Origin: a virus
DNA length: 47,708 bases
Virus record (IMG/VR): IMGVR_UViG_3300035688_000216
Coordinates: 1 to 47,708 of that record
Strand: one strand, 5' to 3'
A program made the position numbers and the translations under genes. Shown here piece after piece: positions 17,643 through 25,619 of this stretch. How positions within the stretch are numbered: position 1 is the first letter of the stretch; every line of letters begins with the position of its first letter. The notes below the pieces were generated by a model, which saw only the letters and a list, made by a program, of their open reading frames with translations, had not been told where the DNA came from and made no database searches.

Positions 17643-18379
17643 TATGAGGCATCCTTCCGCAACTTAATCAACTCCGCTTGGACTGCTTCGTATTTCTGCT
17701 TTCTGACATCAAAGTTCGGACCGCTCATCGGCATGGAAAGAACGGAGATGTGACAGGGGTGATGGTAATACGCGCCCGGCCCGTTCGGGAATGACGAAAT
17801 CCCCTGCGGGAACGGGGCAAGAATGCGCCCCTGATCGAGTATGTTTTTATAAATCTGATGACCGGCAGGATATAACGCCATCGGCGTTGCGTCCCAACTA
17901 ATAAATTCCGGTTTCGTCGTATAGTCCCATTCGGCGGGTTTAATGAACGGATACTGCGCCATATCCAGCATAAAAAACCACGAGGCGATAGATACGTTAT
18001 CGGGGAATACCTCCATATCGGTGATCATCGCTGCACCCGTTGCCTCTTGATGAGCAATCATCTTCTCAAGCCATCCGGAGCGCAGGATCTGGATATCGCA
18101 ATCCAGAATCATGGCAAGATCGGTTGTCACGGCATTGAGCATCGTCCTGATGCCGCATCCCCATCCGCCGTGCGGGTTGCCTTCGATGAACTTGATCCAG
18201 CCTTTCTCTTGGGCGGCCCGGAGATATGTGAGGTCATCGCCGTAGTGTACGGGGTCCGAGGCGTCGTCATAGACAATCATTTCATACGGGCATTTCGTAA
18301 ACCTCCGGACGGACTCTATGGCCAGGGCGACAGTATCGCCGGACTGGAAATTTGTCATGCAGATAGTGACGCTTTTCAA
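17642..18379 (-). CDS. GT2-type glycosyltransferase (245 aa)
   Basis: Starts MKSVTICMTNFQSGDTVALA, then CPYEMIVYDDASDPVHYGDD and GWGCGIRTMLNAVTTDLAMI. The metal motif is ILDCDIQIL (DCD). Family features match GT2. It has the same VYDDAS and DxDIQ signature as the gene at 16222-17043, pointing to duplication within the island. The role would be adding one sugar in the putative phage-encoded glycan. Its own acceptor is unknown. Confidence 0.85.
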   Translation of the reverse strand: MKSVTICMTNFQSGDTVALAIESVRRFTKCPYEMIVYDDASDPVHYGDDLTYLRAAQEKGWIKFIEGNPHGGWGCGIRTMLNAVTTDLAMILDCDIQILRSGWLEKMIAHQEATGAAMITDMEVFPDNVSIASWFFMLDMAQYPFIKPAEWDYTTKPEFISWDATPMALYPAGHQIYKNILDQGRILAPFPQGISSFPNGPGAYYHHPCHISVLSMPMSGPNFDVRKQKYEAVQAELIKLRKDAS

Positions 18380-18389
18380 CCCTCTCTCC

Positions 18390-18932
18390 TCATGGGCTCA
18401 CTATAATTCCGATCCCGGTCCGGGGTTTGCTCCGGCTATCGATAGAGATAAAGACTTTTTCCCCGGATACGGTAGTAATCAATTCGCCCCACAATCGGTG
18501 CGGCCCGGCCAAGCCCGTGATATCGTGGAGGGCGACAATTCCGCTCGCGAGCGGTGCATATATCTCATAATCCCGTTTAACGGATTGATAGTCATGCGCT
18601 CCGTCTATGAACAGAAGATCGATGGTCTGTCCGTTGAGCATAGTCCGGAGTCGGTCAAACGTTTCGGGTGCATGACTATCGCCGAGAATGTCCGGCGCCC
18701 CCGACTTGTTTTGTATGTCGATTCCGATATGCCGAGCGTTCAAATAGTATTCGTAAAACGGCTTCTGCGCATTCGCCCAAATCCCGATTTCGACAACTAG
18801 CGGACGTTCAATCTTATGTCGCTCAAAATAGGAGCGAACGATGTCCATATAGGCAAACCATTCCGGGCGGCCCTGCATGGGCAACGCGAAAGATTCCTCA
18901 AAGGATTCATAATCTTGAACGCAATACATCAT
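18390..18932 (-). CDS. Class I methyltransferase, CmcI-like (180 aa)
   Basis: Motif order: LVVEIGIWANAQKPFYEYYL, then ARHIGIDIQNKSGAPDILGD, then IDLLFIDGAHDYQSVKRDYE and IVALHDITG. The LFIDGAHDYxSVxxDyexyxPL stretch is the hallmark of the CmcI / Methyltransf_24-like group. It is a clear paralogue of 27697-28290, which shares GDSHAPETF/GNTHAPETL and LLFIDGAHDY/ILFIDATHTY. It overlaps the upstream glycosyltransferase, so a role in modifying a sugar or glycan intermediate is likely. The substrate is not known. Confidence 0.75.
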   Translation of the reverse strand: MMYCVQDYESFEESFALPMQGRPEWFAYMDIVRSYFERHKIERPLVVEIGIWANAQKPFYEYYLNARHIGIDIQNKSGAPDILGDSHAPETFDRLRTMLNGQTIDLLFIDGAHDYQSVKRDYEIYAPLASGIVALHDITGLAGPHRLWGELITTVSGEKVFISIDSRSKPRTGIGIIVSP

Positions 18933-19786
18933 GAGGTTATACCATCTGTCCTCAGTTCCGCGAGTCGCTTATCGACCTCGGCGAGTACGCTCTTGACATG
19001 GGGGTGATCGGGGCGATGCGAATTCCGGTCTATCCCACCCCTCCATATTATGTGCGTATTCCAATAATTATCGGGTAGGGGTATCATCCTTAGTTCCGCC
19101 GGATTATCGAAATGGAGCCGTTCCCACAGCGTCCATCCTGTGTCGGCAAACACAAGCGGGGGCGTGCGCTCGGGCGTGCGAGGAGGCGTAAGTCCGGCGA
19201 ATATCTCCGGCCGTTCGAACTCCTCAAATCCGATCTGCCGAAGTTCCCACTTATGGTCCGCGAAATGCCGCCGATAGAGCGGCATATTCAAGAGCATGAT
19301 ATTCGGCCAGTAGGTCGGCGTTATCCAACTCACGTCAAAATGGTTCCCCCCGTCGCGCTCGCGGGCCACGCCCAAATCGTGCTCCGGGTCTTTTATCAAG
19401 TCCGTGAGCGTATCCAGCCAATCGGGTCGGATGATCTCGGAATTGGAATTGAGGAGGAGCGCATAGTCCGCCGTCGATGCCGCGCATAACAGAGTCAGAT
19501 TTTCGCCGTGTCCGTAGTGCGTGCCGGGATCCGTCTTTTCGATGAGTTGGATGTGCCCCATCCCGGCCATCGCCCGTAGGTATTCGCGCCGGTTGCCGTC
19601 ATCGCCCGTGATTGAGATGGGCTGAGGATCACGCGCCCAGTTCATCCCCGATAGGCTCGTGACGGAACTGTTATCGCAAACGATGATCTTATATCCCGTC
19701 TCCGGCGACGTACGCTTTATGATCGACTCGACAGTCAGGCAAATCGAGTTCCAAGTGAAGCGGTTTGGAATAAGGATGTCGATCAT
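18929..19786 (-). CDS. GT2-like glycosyltransferase, divergent metal motif (285 aa)
   Basis: Starts MIDILIPNRFTWNSICLTVE, then GYKIIVCDNSSVTSLSG and HYGHGENLTLLCAASTADYA. The place of the usual DxD is taken by LLNSNSEII, so the metal ligands are changed (NSN). Enzymes with such changes can be metal-independent or inactive. It overlaps the DNA methyltransferase start upstream and the methyltransferase downstream. GT2-like fold is well supported; activity is less certain. Confidence 0.75.
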   Translation of the reverse strand: MIDILIPNRFTWNSICLTVESIIKRTSPETGYKIIVCDNSSVTSLSGMNWARDPQPISITGDDGNRREYLRAMAGMGHIQLIEKTDPGTHYGHGENLTLLCAASTADYALLLNSNSEIIRPDWLDTLTDLIKDPEHDLGVARERDGGNHFDVSWITPTYWPNIMLLNMPLYRRHFADHKWELRQIGFEEFERPEIFAGLTPPRTPERTPPLVFADTGWTLWERLHFDNPAELRMIPLPDNYWNTHIIWRGGIDRNSHRPDHPHVKSVLAEVDKRLAELRTDGITS

Positions 19787-20436
19787 GCCCTTGCTGTCTC
19801 CATCGGAATTACAAGTTGCGCTTGTGCTTCCTTGATTCGCCTTTCTGCTATAGCAAAATATCCGGGGTCAATCTCAATGCCGATGAAATCGCGCCCGGTC
19901 TGGACGCAGGCAACGCCTGTCGTGCCGGAACCCATAAAAGGATCAAGGACAGTCGAACTGGGTCTTGCAAATTGGGCAACAACTTTTTCGTAAACATCAA
20001 CCTGCTTCATGGTCGGATGATTGAATTTGGGCAAGCCCGCCTTGCGAACTGTTTTATATAAATTCCAACCACGCTTCACTATTTTGGGGTTGCCTTTCCC
20101 CAATAGGAATTTGCTTTGAAATACATCAAATCCGACTCGGCAAAACGCCATGGTGTTTTCCTGGGAGACAGCCAGCAAATCGAGAAATTCCCAATCCCCA
20201 ATAAAATCCGGGAGCCTTAGAATTTTCTGTCTTGCCCAGTCGCTAATCAAAAAAGAATCGTCCTTTGCAATGCGATAGAGTTCGGAGAAAACGTCTTTCA
20301 ATAAGGTAGTGTTTGTAAATTCATCATTTGCAAATGCCTTGCCGACCCCATACGGCGGGTCCGTTATCACCGTGTCAACGGACTTGTTGGGGAGCGTTTT
20401 CATTACTTCCAGACAATCGCCGAGGATGAGTTTCAT
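19783..20436 (-). CDS. DNA methyltransferase, beta-class N4/N6 type (217 aa)
   Basis: The catalytic motif DPPYGVG lies at residues 26-32 and the SAM-binding motif LDPFMGSGTTGVA at about 164-176. This order (catalytic first) defines beta-class amino-methyltransferases. The start MKLILGDCLEVMKTLPNKSV is canonical. It sits between an acetyltransferase and a glycosyltransferase, with four-base overlaps at both ends. No restriction endonuclease is nearby, so it is an orphan, perhaps protecting phage DNA from host restriction. The target sequence cannot be read from the gene. Confidence 0.92.
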   Translation of the reverse strand: MKLILGDCLEVMKTLPNKSVDTVITDPPYGVGKAFANDEFTNTTLLKDVFSELYRIAKDDSFLISDWARQKILRLPDFIGDWEFLDLLAVSQENTMAFCRVGFDVFQSKFLLGKGNPKIVKRGWNLYKTVRKAGLPKFNHPTMKQVDVYEKVVAQFARPSSTVLDPFMGSGTTGVACVQTGRDFIGIEIDPGYFAIAERRIKEAQAQLVIPMETARA

Positions 20437-20984
20437 TGGCCCCTATATTCATTCTCAAGGATGCTCATGGCCAGATAATCCACGAATCGCCCGTTGCGGA
20501 AGATAGCCTCTCGGTGCTTCCCTTCGAGCTTGAACCCGGCGTTGAAATAGAGTTTCTTGCCGATCTCATTAGTATCGAGAACTAAGAGCCAGGTGCGATG
20601 CATTCCCATGTAATCAAAGCAATATTTGAGAAGTGCCTTATAAATCCGCGTCCCATATCCTTGCCCGCGCATCGCCGGGACAACATCGGCCCCGATGCGG
20701 ACGGAACGGTTGGGGCGGTCTATCTCATCCATCCGAATGATGCCGACGAAATCGCCCTCAAAATAGATAGGATAGTGCTCATCCTGTCGCTCCATGAATA
20801 CGGCGAAGTATTCTCGGGAAGGATCACCGTCCAGCCGCGAGAACCATTCCGCCTGCGCCTCGGCTGAGATATGCCCGATTGAGGTAAGCTGGCTCCAGGT
20901 CGATGGATCATTTCGCAGGGTCCGGATCGCCTCAAGGTCCTTCTCCTCTACGGGCCGAAAGACGATGCCGTTACCCGCGAACAT
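20433..20984 (-). CDS. GNAT-family N-acetyltransferase (183 aa)
   Basis: Begins MFAGNGIVFRPVEEKDLEAI, then a DFVGIIRMDEIDRPNRSVRI stretch. The acetyl-CoA loop is PAMRGQGYGTRIYKALLKYC (R/Q-x-x-G-x-G/A motif), then TWLLVLDTNEIGKKLYFNAG and LEGKHREAIFRNGRFVD. This is the layout of PseH/FdtC/RimJ-like GNAT proteins. It is encoded directly after a DegT aminotransferase, so N-acetylation of the amino sugar made by that enzyme is a reasonable inference. Confidence 0.85.
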   Translation of the reverse strand: MFAGNGIVFRPVEEKDLEAIRTLRNDPSTWSQLTSIGHISAEAQAEWFSRLDGDPSREYFAVFMERQDEHYPIYFEGDFVGIIRMDEIDRPNRSVRIGADVVPAMRGQGYGTRIYKALLKYCFDYMGMHRTWLLVLDTNEIGKKLYFNAGFKLEGKHREAIFRNGRFVDYLAMSILENEYRGQ

Positions 20985-22104
20985 GATCCCATGCCTCTAT
21001 CGCATCCATTATCGTTTCCCTTTCATCCTGCCCGATCCACCATCCTACCGGGATACACACCTTATGCGAATCGAACTCATCTACACCCGGGAGCGAGCCC
21101 CCGCGTGCGCCCGCGAAGCAGGTATGTTTATCGTTTCGGGCGTGAACCTGCGATACCTGAACTCCGCCCTTTGTCATCCAATCCATGAAGGAAGGCCTGT
21201 CATCGACCAGGATCGTATAGAGCCAATAGGATGATATCCGGTTCGGCTTGTATGCGAGCGGGCGGGCGTGCCTTATGCCCCGTGCCTCAAACTCCGAGCC
21301 ATACCATGCGGCGTTCAGCCGATGTACCGCCAGCGTTTCGGGGAGCGTCTTGAGGCCCTCGATGCCGATGGTTGCGGCGATATCATTCATGTGGAATTTA
21401 TATCCGAATTCGGCGATGTTATCTTCGCATCGGAAGTCCGTGCGCGGCGTATCGCGGTCTATGCCGTACCAACGGATAAGTCGGCCCCGGCGATAATGGA
21501 GTTCAGCCATCGCCGCGCTCCCGCCGGCCAGCGTCAATGCCCCGCCGTCCACCGTCGTCAGATGCTTAATCGCCTGGAACGAGAAGCATGTAAACATGCT
21601 GATGCTCCCGATCCGTGCGCCCTTATATGAGGCCCCGATGGCGTGGCAGGCGTCCTCAATAAGATAGATGCCATTTGCTTCGGCTATATCCATGAGCCTT
21701 TCGAGATCGCATGGGTAACCGCCCCAATCGACGCAGATGATAGCCCGCGTCTTGGGCGTTATCTTGCGTTCCACATCATCCGGATCGATATTGGCATCAT
21801 GCGGATTGATGTCGGCCCAAACGATATCCGCTCCCCGCTCCAGGATGGGCATATTCGAGGCCGTGCAGGTCATGGGCGTGCAGATGACCTCATGCCCGGG
21901 TCCGACGCCCGCAAGCCGGGCCGCGAGATGGATTGCCGATGTTCCGCTATTCGTGGTCAGGACTCGGTTGTTCTGGAACTCGTCGGCCAGAAGGCGCTCG
22001 AATATATCGACCTTCTGTCCCTGCCCGATGTAACCCGAATGAAGTACGTCAAGGAGTGGGCCGTCAATGAACGGCGGCATTCTAACCTTGAAAAGCGTTA
22101 TCAA
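20971..22104 (-). CDS. DegT/DnrJ/EryC1 sugar aminotransferase (377 aa)
   Basis: PLP-dependent enzyme. The phosphate-binding segment is LTTNSGTSAIHLAARLAGV (GTSA 54-57), the PLP ring contact is IEDACHAIGASYKG (D151), and the Schiff-base lysine lies in SFQAIKHLTTVDGG (K180). Length is typical of the family, which aminates nucleotide-linked keto-sugars. No dehydratase, epimerase or dehydrogenase is present to make the keto-sugar, so the host must supply it. It is the first gene of the island and overlaps the gp10-like gene by four bases, so the island reads as part of the structural operon. Confidence 0.92.
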   Translation of the reverse strand: MITLFKVRMPPFIDGPLLDVLHSGYIGQGQKVDIFERLLADEFQNNRVLTTNSGTSAIHLAARLAGVGPGHEVICTPMTCTASNMPILERGADIVWADINPHDANIDPDDVERKITPKTRAIICVDWGGYPCDLERLMDIAEANGIYLIEDACHAIGASYKGARIGSISMFTCFSFQAIKHLTTVDGGALTLAGGSAAMAELHYRRGRLIRWYGIDRDTPRTDFRCEDNIAEFGYKFHMNDIAATIGIEGLKTLPETLAVHRLNAAWYGSEFEARGIRHARPLAYKPNRISSYWLYTILVDDRPSFMDWMTKGGVQVSQVHARNDKHTCFAGARGGSLPGVDEFDSHKVCIPVGWWIGQDERETIMDAIEAWDHVRG

Positions 22105-22592
22105 ACTTTTTCATCCTTTCCCATGATCTTGCCGATCTCCGCGCCGACTTCGCCTTCGTGCTGGAGATAGGCTTTAGTAAGATAAAATTTGCCTTCAACA
22201 ATCGTTCCAACCCCTAGTCCCATTCCCGCGAATGAATCCGCGCCTTGCTTCGATCCTGCCACGTGACCATATTCGACATGTATGGCATATTTCACGTTGG
22301 TTCCCACGACAACGACGAGCCCTTGCGGCCCCTGCGGTTCACCAACGCCATCGTCGGCCTGCGCCTTGCCGCCCGTTCGTCCCCGAGACTTTCCGCTTCC
22401 GGACCAATTAGTTGAAAGAGAAGAACGGAGACGACCCGTTTTCACGGGACAAAAAATCTTAGCATCTCTTTCGACCTCGAATCCGATCTTCTTTAGCGTA
22501 TCCTCACAAGCCTGGCGCTTGATGATTTGCCACTTCTTGAGGCTCGCCAGCGTCTTCTCGATGCCCTCGACCTTGACGTTTATGGTGCTCAT
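22101..22592 (-). CDS. HK97 gp10-like head-tail / tail completion protein (163 aa)
   Basis: Begins MSTINVKVEGIEKTLASLKK, then AKIFCPVKTGRLRSSLST and VVVGTNVKYAIHVEYGH. The pattern A...P..TG.Lr.S......... G....YA..vE.G is diagnostic of the HK97 gp10-like family. It comes after the connector and head-closure genes and would normally be followed by the DUF3168 tail terminator, which here lies 9 kb further on. Confidence 0.9.
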   Translation of the reverse strand: MSTINVKVEGIEKTLASLKKWQIIKRQACEDTLKKIGFEVERDAKIFCPVKTGRLRSSLSTNWSGSGKSRGRTGGKAQADDGVGEPQGPQGLVVVVGTNVKYAIHVEYGHVAGSKQGADSFAGMGLGVGTIVEGKFYLTKAYLQHEGEVGAEIGKIMGKDEKV

Positions 22593-22593
22593 T

Positions 22594-22944
22594 TCAATCC
22601 CATAGGTTGAAAAAGAACTCCCGGAATAGGTCTAGGCATTCCTCGACGTAGGTTATCTCTTCCTGCGAGAATTCGTCCCAGTCCGGCGCCGTCATCCGCT
22701 CGAAACCGTCGGCTATCTTAAAGAGAACGGCAATCCACAGTTCATCGCCGTCCTCACCGTCGAACGCCGACGGATAGCCGGACGTATTCTCGGCCATATA
22801 CAGGAGCCTTGGGGTCAAGAATCGGGCCACGGCATCATTCAGGTCCCACGTATCCTCGCGGGAAAAGCCATGCCGTAGCCGGAAAACGATACTCCGGATG
22901 TAATACGGGATATTTCGGACGAACCGCCGAATACGCCAGAACAT
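22594..22944 (-). CDS. Hypothetical protein in connector region (116 aa)
   Basis: I chose ATG 22944, coupled as TGATG to the previous stop, over a GTG one codon upstream. The product starts MFWRIRRFVRNIPYYIRSIV and is rich in aromatic residues and in Asp/Glu (DWDEFSQEEITYVEECLDLF). The N-terminal basic-aromatic part and acidic C-terminal helix resemble no family I can name. Position between head closure and gp10-like genes suggests a virion or assembly role. Confidence 0.65.
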   Translation of the reverse strand: MFWRIRRFVRNIPYYIRSIVFRLRHGFSREDTWDLNDAVARFLTPRLLYMAENTSGYPSAFDGEDGDELWIAVLFKIADGFERMTAPDWDEFSQEEITYVEECLDLFREFFFNLWD

Positions 22945-23279
22945 CACTCCCCCCGCCCGATCTCCAGCACGGCCAACTTGAGATACTTGCTGACCTCATC
23001 CCAATCCTGAATGAGCTTTACATCGAAGGCCCGGGTCCCCAGGTAAAGCCTATCCCCCTCGGCGATATCGCTCAGGTGTTCCATGAATACGAAATAATTG
23101 GCAAAGACGGTCGCCTTGTCATAAGTGAGCATCGCTTCTTTCGATCCCAACGCCTGGAATCGGCACTTGATGCGGTAATGCAGGACGGTCCAGGCAGATG
23201 TATAGCCGCCCTGCCCGTCGGCGGTCTGCGTCTCACGTTGGATATTCACGGTGCTGTTGAGAAGCGACGCGAAACTCAT
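22944..23279 (-). CDS. Head closure / head-tail adaptor protein (111 aa)
   Basis: Begins MSFASLLNSTVNIQRETQTA, then DGQGGYTSAWTVLHYRIKCR and a FVMEHLSDIAEGDRLYLGTR-like stretch ending in KYLKLAVLEIGRGE. This is the pattern of the phage head-tail joining family (SPP1 gp16 / HK97 gp7-like): an N-terminal VxIxRxTxTxDGxGGxxxxW and a C-terminal YLKLAVLE. Length fits. ATGA coupling with the small gene upstream. Confidence 0.85.
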   Translation of the reverse strand: MSFASLLNSTVNIQRETQTADGQGGYTSAWTVLHYRIKCRFQALGSKEAMLTYDKATVFANYFVFMEHLSDIAEGDRLYLGTRAFDVKLIQDWDEVSKYLKLAVLEIGRGE

Positions 23280-23452
23280 ATCCCCTCCCCGTTATAATCC
23301 TTGAGATCGATTATCGTATCGGAATCCTTTTCGTGAAGTTCCATCTCATCCAAGACGGACAGAAGCCAGGTAATGCAGTCGGACAAGTCCTGCCGCGATG
23401 ATATGGCGGCATAGCGGGGAGCATCCGGGCCTCGATAATCGATAACGATCAT
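23276..23452 (-). CDS. 58-residue hypothetical protein
   Basis: ATG 23452 is part of TAATG with the upstream connector gene, and its TGA overlaps the next ATG at 23279. It begins MIVIDYRGPDAPRYAAISSR and ends in an acidic segment (EKDSDTIIDLKDYNGEGI). The gene fills an otherwise empty 170-base gap with perfect coupling at both ends, which is the main support. No family recognised. Confidence 0.65.
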   Translation of the reverse strand: MIVIDYRGPDAPRYAAISSRQDLSDCITWLLSVLDEMELHEKDSDTIIDLKDYNGEGI

Positions 23453-24294
23453 TAGACGATCCGTTGCCGGTAGAGGTCTATATCCGCCCGGAGGTCTTCA
23501 GGTACGGAACTTGCCATATCCCGAAGGGTATAACTGTAGTCGCCCATGCTCTCGGACTTGATCGACATGTCTTGACTCTTCTGGTTATAGCGATAAGCCA
23601 CGAGCAGGACGCACGCTTCCTCAAGCGCATAGGGAACGGTTGTGTAGCCCGCCGTGTAATCGACGAAGTATTCCTCACCCCGCACCCATCCGCCGGAGCG
23701 ATAAAGGATGCCGTAGTTCCGGTCCTCTGAAGGCGAGATGAGATAGTAGTCCGTCAATTCATCATTCGGGATTTCGCAGTATGCCGATGTCGGGGATTTG
23801 CAATACATCCCGGGCCGGATGAGGAGGTCCGTCGCCTTGCGCGTTCCATGCGTAGAATCGAGAAGCGTTGCCGTCCACCCGGCGATAAGATTGAGCGCCG
23901 CGATGAGAAGATTGATCGTAGCTGAACTTGCAAGCGTCAGCGATGTCGCCACCGCTCCGTCTGCCGAATACTTGAGCGCCGAAGATGTTATCTCGATTGT
24001 CGCATGGTTTGTCGCCGCGGTATTCGTGACGGAGAAGGCATTCGTCCGCCCAACGGAGACGCGGCTGATCGTCGTCGCCGGATACTGGTCAAGGCGAAGG
24101 CTCGCCCCGCCCGTCCCGTAGTATATCTCCCGCGTGTAGGTGCGAGTTTTTAGTTTTCTGTTACAATACCGCTCCAGATATCCGCTCGCTCTTTCGATGA
24201 GCGATTCGAGGAGCGTGTCGGAATTCTCGTCGGTAATCCCGAGATAGAGTTTCGCCTGGGCCAGCGTGATTAGTGCCGCAGATGATAGCGCCAT
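23452..24294 (-). CDS. Head-tail connector (gp6-like) protein (280 aa)
   Basis: The start is ATG 24294, preceded by AGAGGTGG. The N-terminus ALITLAQAKLYLGITDENSD, then LLESLIERASGYLERYCNRK, is the signature of HK97 gp6-like connectors (L..vK.yL.I....D..l..li..A....e.y). It is followed by TREIYYGTGGASLRLDQYPA and ISRVSV and ends with a helical part. It forms the first ring below the portal. Its size is larger than HK97 gp6 because of an inserted central domain (about residues 90-170). Confidence 0.85.
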   Translation of the reverse strand: MALSSAALITLAQAKLYLGITDENSDTLLESLIERASGYLERYCNRKLKTRTYTREIYYGTGGASLRLDQYPATTISRVSVGRTNAFSVTNTAATNHATIEITSSALKYSADGAVATSLTLASSATINLLIAALNLIAGWTATLLDSTHGTRKATDLLIRPGMYCKSPTSAYCEIPNDELTDYYLISPSEDRNYGILYRSGGWVRGEEYFVDYTAGYTTVPYALEEACVLLVAYRYNQKSQDMSIKSESMGDYSYTLRDMASSVPEDLRADIDLYRQRIV

Positions 24295-24304
24295 GGTCCA
24301 CCTC

Positions 24305-24595
24305 TTAGATGACGCGCACGAGGAGCGCATCCTTGTTGGGATTATTGAAAGTCTTGCCGCCCGACGTAACGACCTTGAACAGCACCACGTATTCGACCCC
24401 GGCCGTTCCGCCGGAGATGAAGGTGCTGACTTCGGGGCTGGCGACGGTCACGGCGCTGAGCGTCAGGCCCGTAGGCGTCACGGCAACGGTCGTTGATGCC
24501 AGGATCGTTTCCCCGGTCGCCAGGTCGGGCGATATATATGTCAAGCCGATAGGGAATGTCTCGGATACCGCTTTTTCTACAACCTCTATGGCCAT
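24305..24595 (-). CDS. Fibre-tail adaptor-like small protein (96 aa)
   Basis: Begins MAIEVVEKAVSETFPIGLTY, then ATGETILASTTVAVTPTGLT and ends FISGGTAGVEYVVLFKVVTS plus a short beta tail. This is a compact all-beta protein with the VSGGTxGxxYxVxxxVTTS pattern seen in many phages next to connector genes, sometimes annotated as fibre-tail adaptor. AGAGAGAGG precedes the ATG. I am fairly confident it is a structural component; the exact role is inferred. Confidence 0.7.
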   Translation of the reverse strand: MAIEVVEKAVSETFPIGLTYISPDLATGETILASTTVAVTPTGLTLSAVTVASPEVSTFISGGTAGVEYVVLFKVVTSGGKTFNNPNKDALLVRVI

Positions 24596-24597
24596 GG

Positions 24598-24819
24598 TTA
24601 ACCTCTCTCTATCGCATCAAAAATGCGGTTCCGTGGGGTTGCTTCAAAAATTCTACCCCTCACCTCGGCGTTGAAAATTCTGTTCCTTACCTCGGCATCG
24701 AATATCCGGTTCCGGACGATGGCGTTGAAGATGCGATTCCGGGGAATAACGTTGAAGAGGATCGGGTATATCTTGGTGCTGACAAGGATGGCCCGGATGA
24801 TACTTACGATTGTCGGCAT
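24598..24819 (-). CDS. Nonapeptide repeat protein (73 aa)
   Basis: After a hydrophobic start (MPTIVSIIRAILVSTKIYPI) residues 23-73 are five and a half tandem 9-residue units of the form (N/D/E)-(A/V)-x-x-R-(N/G)-R-I-F, ending IERG. Each unit is likely one beta-strand plus turn, so the protein may form a small solenoid or an extended ribbon. Short phage proteins with comparable ENRT-type repeats occur near head-tail genes in other phages. Ribosome binding site GGTGATGTGAC. Function unknown. Confidence 0.75.
   Translation of the reverse strand: MPTIVSIIRAILVSTKIYPILFNVIPRNRIFNAIVRNRIFDAEVRNRIFNAEVRGRIFEATPRNRIFDAIERG
24601..24753 (-). repeat. 27-base tandem coding repeats
   Basis: About 5.6 copies of a 27-base unit encode the R-N-R-I-F nonapeptides of the 73-residue protein. 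On the plus strand the cores GAAAATTCT, AATATCCGG and AGATGCGATTCCGG recur with small changes. Copies differ at the nucleotide level, so the array is not a very recent expansion. Confidence 0.75.
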
Positions 24820-24820
24820 G

Positions 24821-25618
24821 TCACATCACCATGATTACCTGTTGCACATAGGCTACGGCGCCGCCGCCGGGCTTACTGGCCGTGGAACGTAGACGAAGAT
24901 TCTCCGGGGTTCCGGTTTCGTTCTTATTCGCCAATGAACGCAAACTCAGGTCTTCGGTTGTCCAGCCGCCCATCGGACCGGCTCCACTAACAGGATTCAA
25001 CGCTACCGCATGACCGCTACTAACGGCGGATGTAAAAGAACTTAATGCATGAGCATCGATAGTACCCGTGCCTATTTTTCTCCCGCTAAAACAGGCTAAC
25101 GCACAATATGAACTATAGGCAACGGCATAACCATATAAAATAGTGCAGGCAGGATCGGTCCCGGAACAGGCGGTGGCTACTCCTCCCGCAGCATTGCTGC
25201 CGATAATAAGGACTTCGCACCAAGTGGCAACGGATGGAACCGGGACGGATATCGAAGTCCCGGCGTCATTAATCTGCTGATCGGCTGCATTTATCGGGTT
25301 GGATGTATCAACATTAAGCCAGGCTCCAATTTCTCCCAGGTTGCGTCCTGTTGCGCCGAGGGTAAAAGTAAAAGTGCCGGCGGCAATGTCGGCCGCATCT
25401 GCAAACTTATAGAATAGGGCCGAGCGGGAACTTGCCGTATTGGACTGTGCGCCGACGATAGTCCATTTTGCCGGCGGGGTGATGGTTCCGGCCATGTCTT
25501 TATTTACGACGTGCGCCAGCATGAAGTCACCGATGGCCAAGCCCGCAGGTTTCGTGATAACACAGTTTGAAGAATTGGCCCCCGGGCTGGTTCCGACGGA
25601 CCGCAATAAGACTACCAA
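24821..25618 (-). CDS. Fibre-type structural protein (265 aa, TTG start)
   Basis: The frame opens two bases after the previous stop with TTG as first codon (VVLLRSVGTSPGANSS). It has alternating beta and small residues, with GDFMLAHVVNKDMAGTITPP, NTASSRSALFYKFADAAD and GTFTFTLGATGRNLGEIGAW. It resembles phage surface or fibre domains that start with a loosely conserved P.g...gD.mla.i. Position in the fibre region supports this. The ribosome binding site is weak, so the start is tentative. Confidence 0.65.
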   Translation of the reverse strand: MVVLLRSVGTSPGANSSNCVITKPAGLAIGDFMLAHVVNKDMAGTITPPAKWTIVGAQSNTASSRSALFYKFADAADIAAGTFTFTLGATGRNLGEIGAWLNVDTSNPINAADQQINDAGTSISVPVPSVATWCEVLIIGSNAAGGVATACSGTDPACTILYGYAVAYSSYCALACFSGRKIGTGTIDAHALSSFTSAVSSGHAVALNPVSGAGPMGGWTTEDLSLRSLANKNETGTPENLRLRSTASKPGGGAVAYVQQVIMVM

Positions 25619-25619
25619 G

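Noticed and set aside
20971-20984. Host chromosome contamination as source of the glycan genes
   Set aside because: Four-base overlaps join the island genes to each other and to the gp10-like phage gene on one side, and only 9 bases separate it from the tail terminator gene on the other. A chance junction of host DNA is therefore unlikely, though read mapping would be needed to exclude it fully.
24600-24760. CRISPR-like array
   Set aside because: The 27-base repeats are in frame, vary between copies and have no unique spacers. They are coding repeats.
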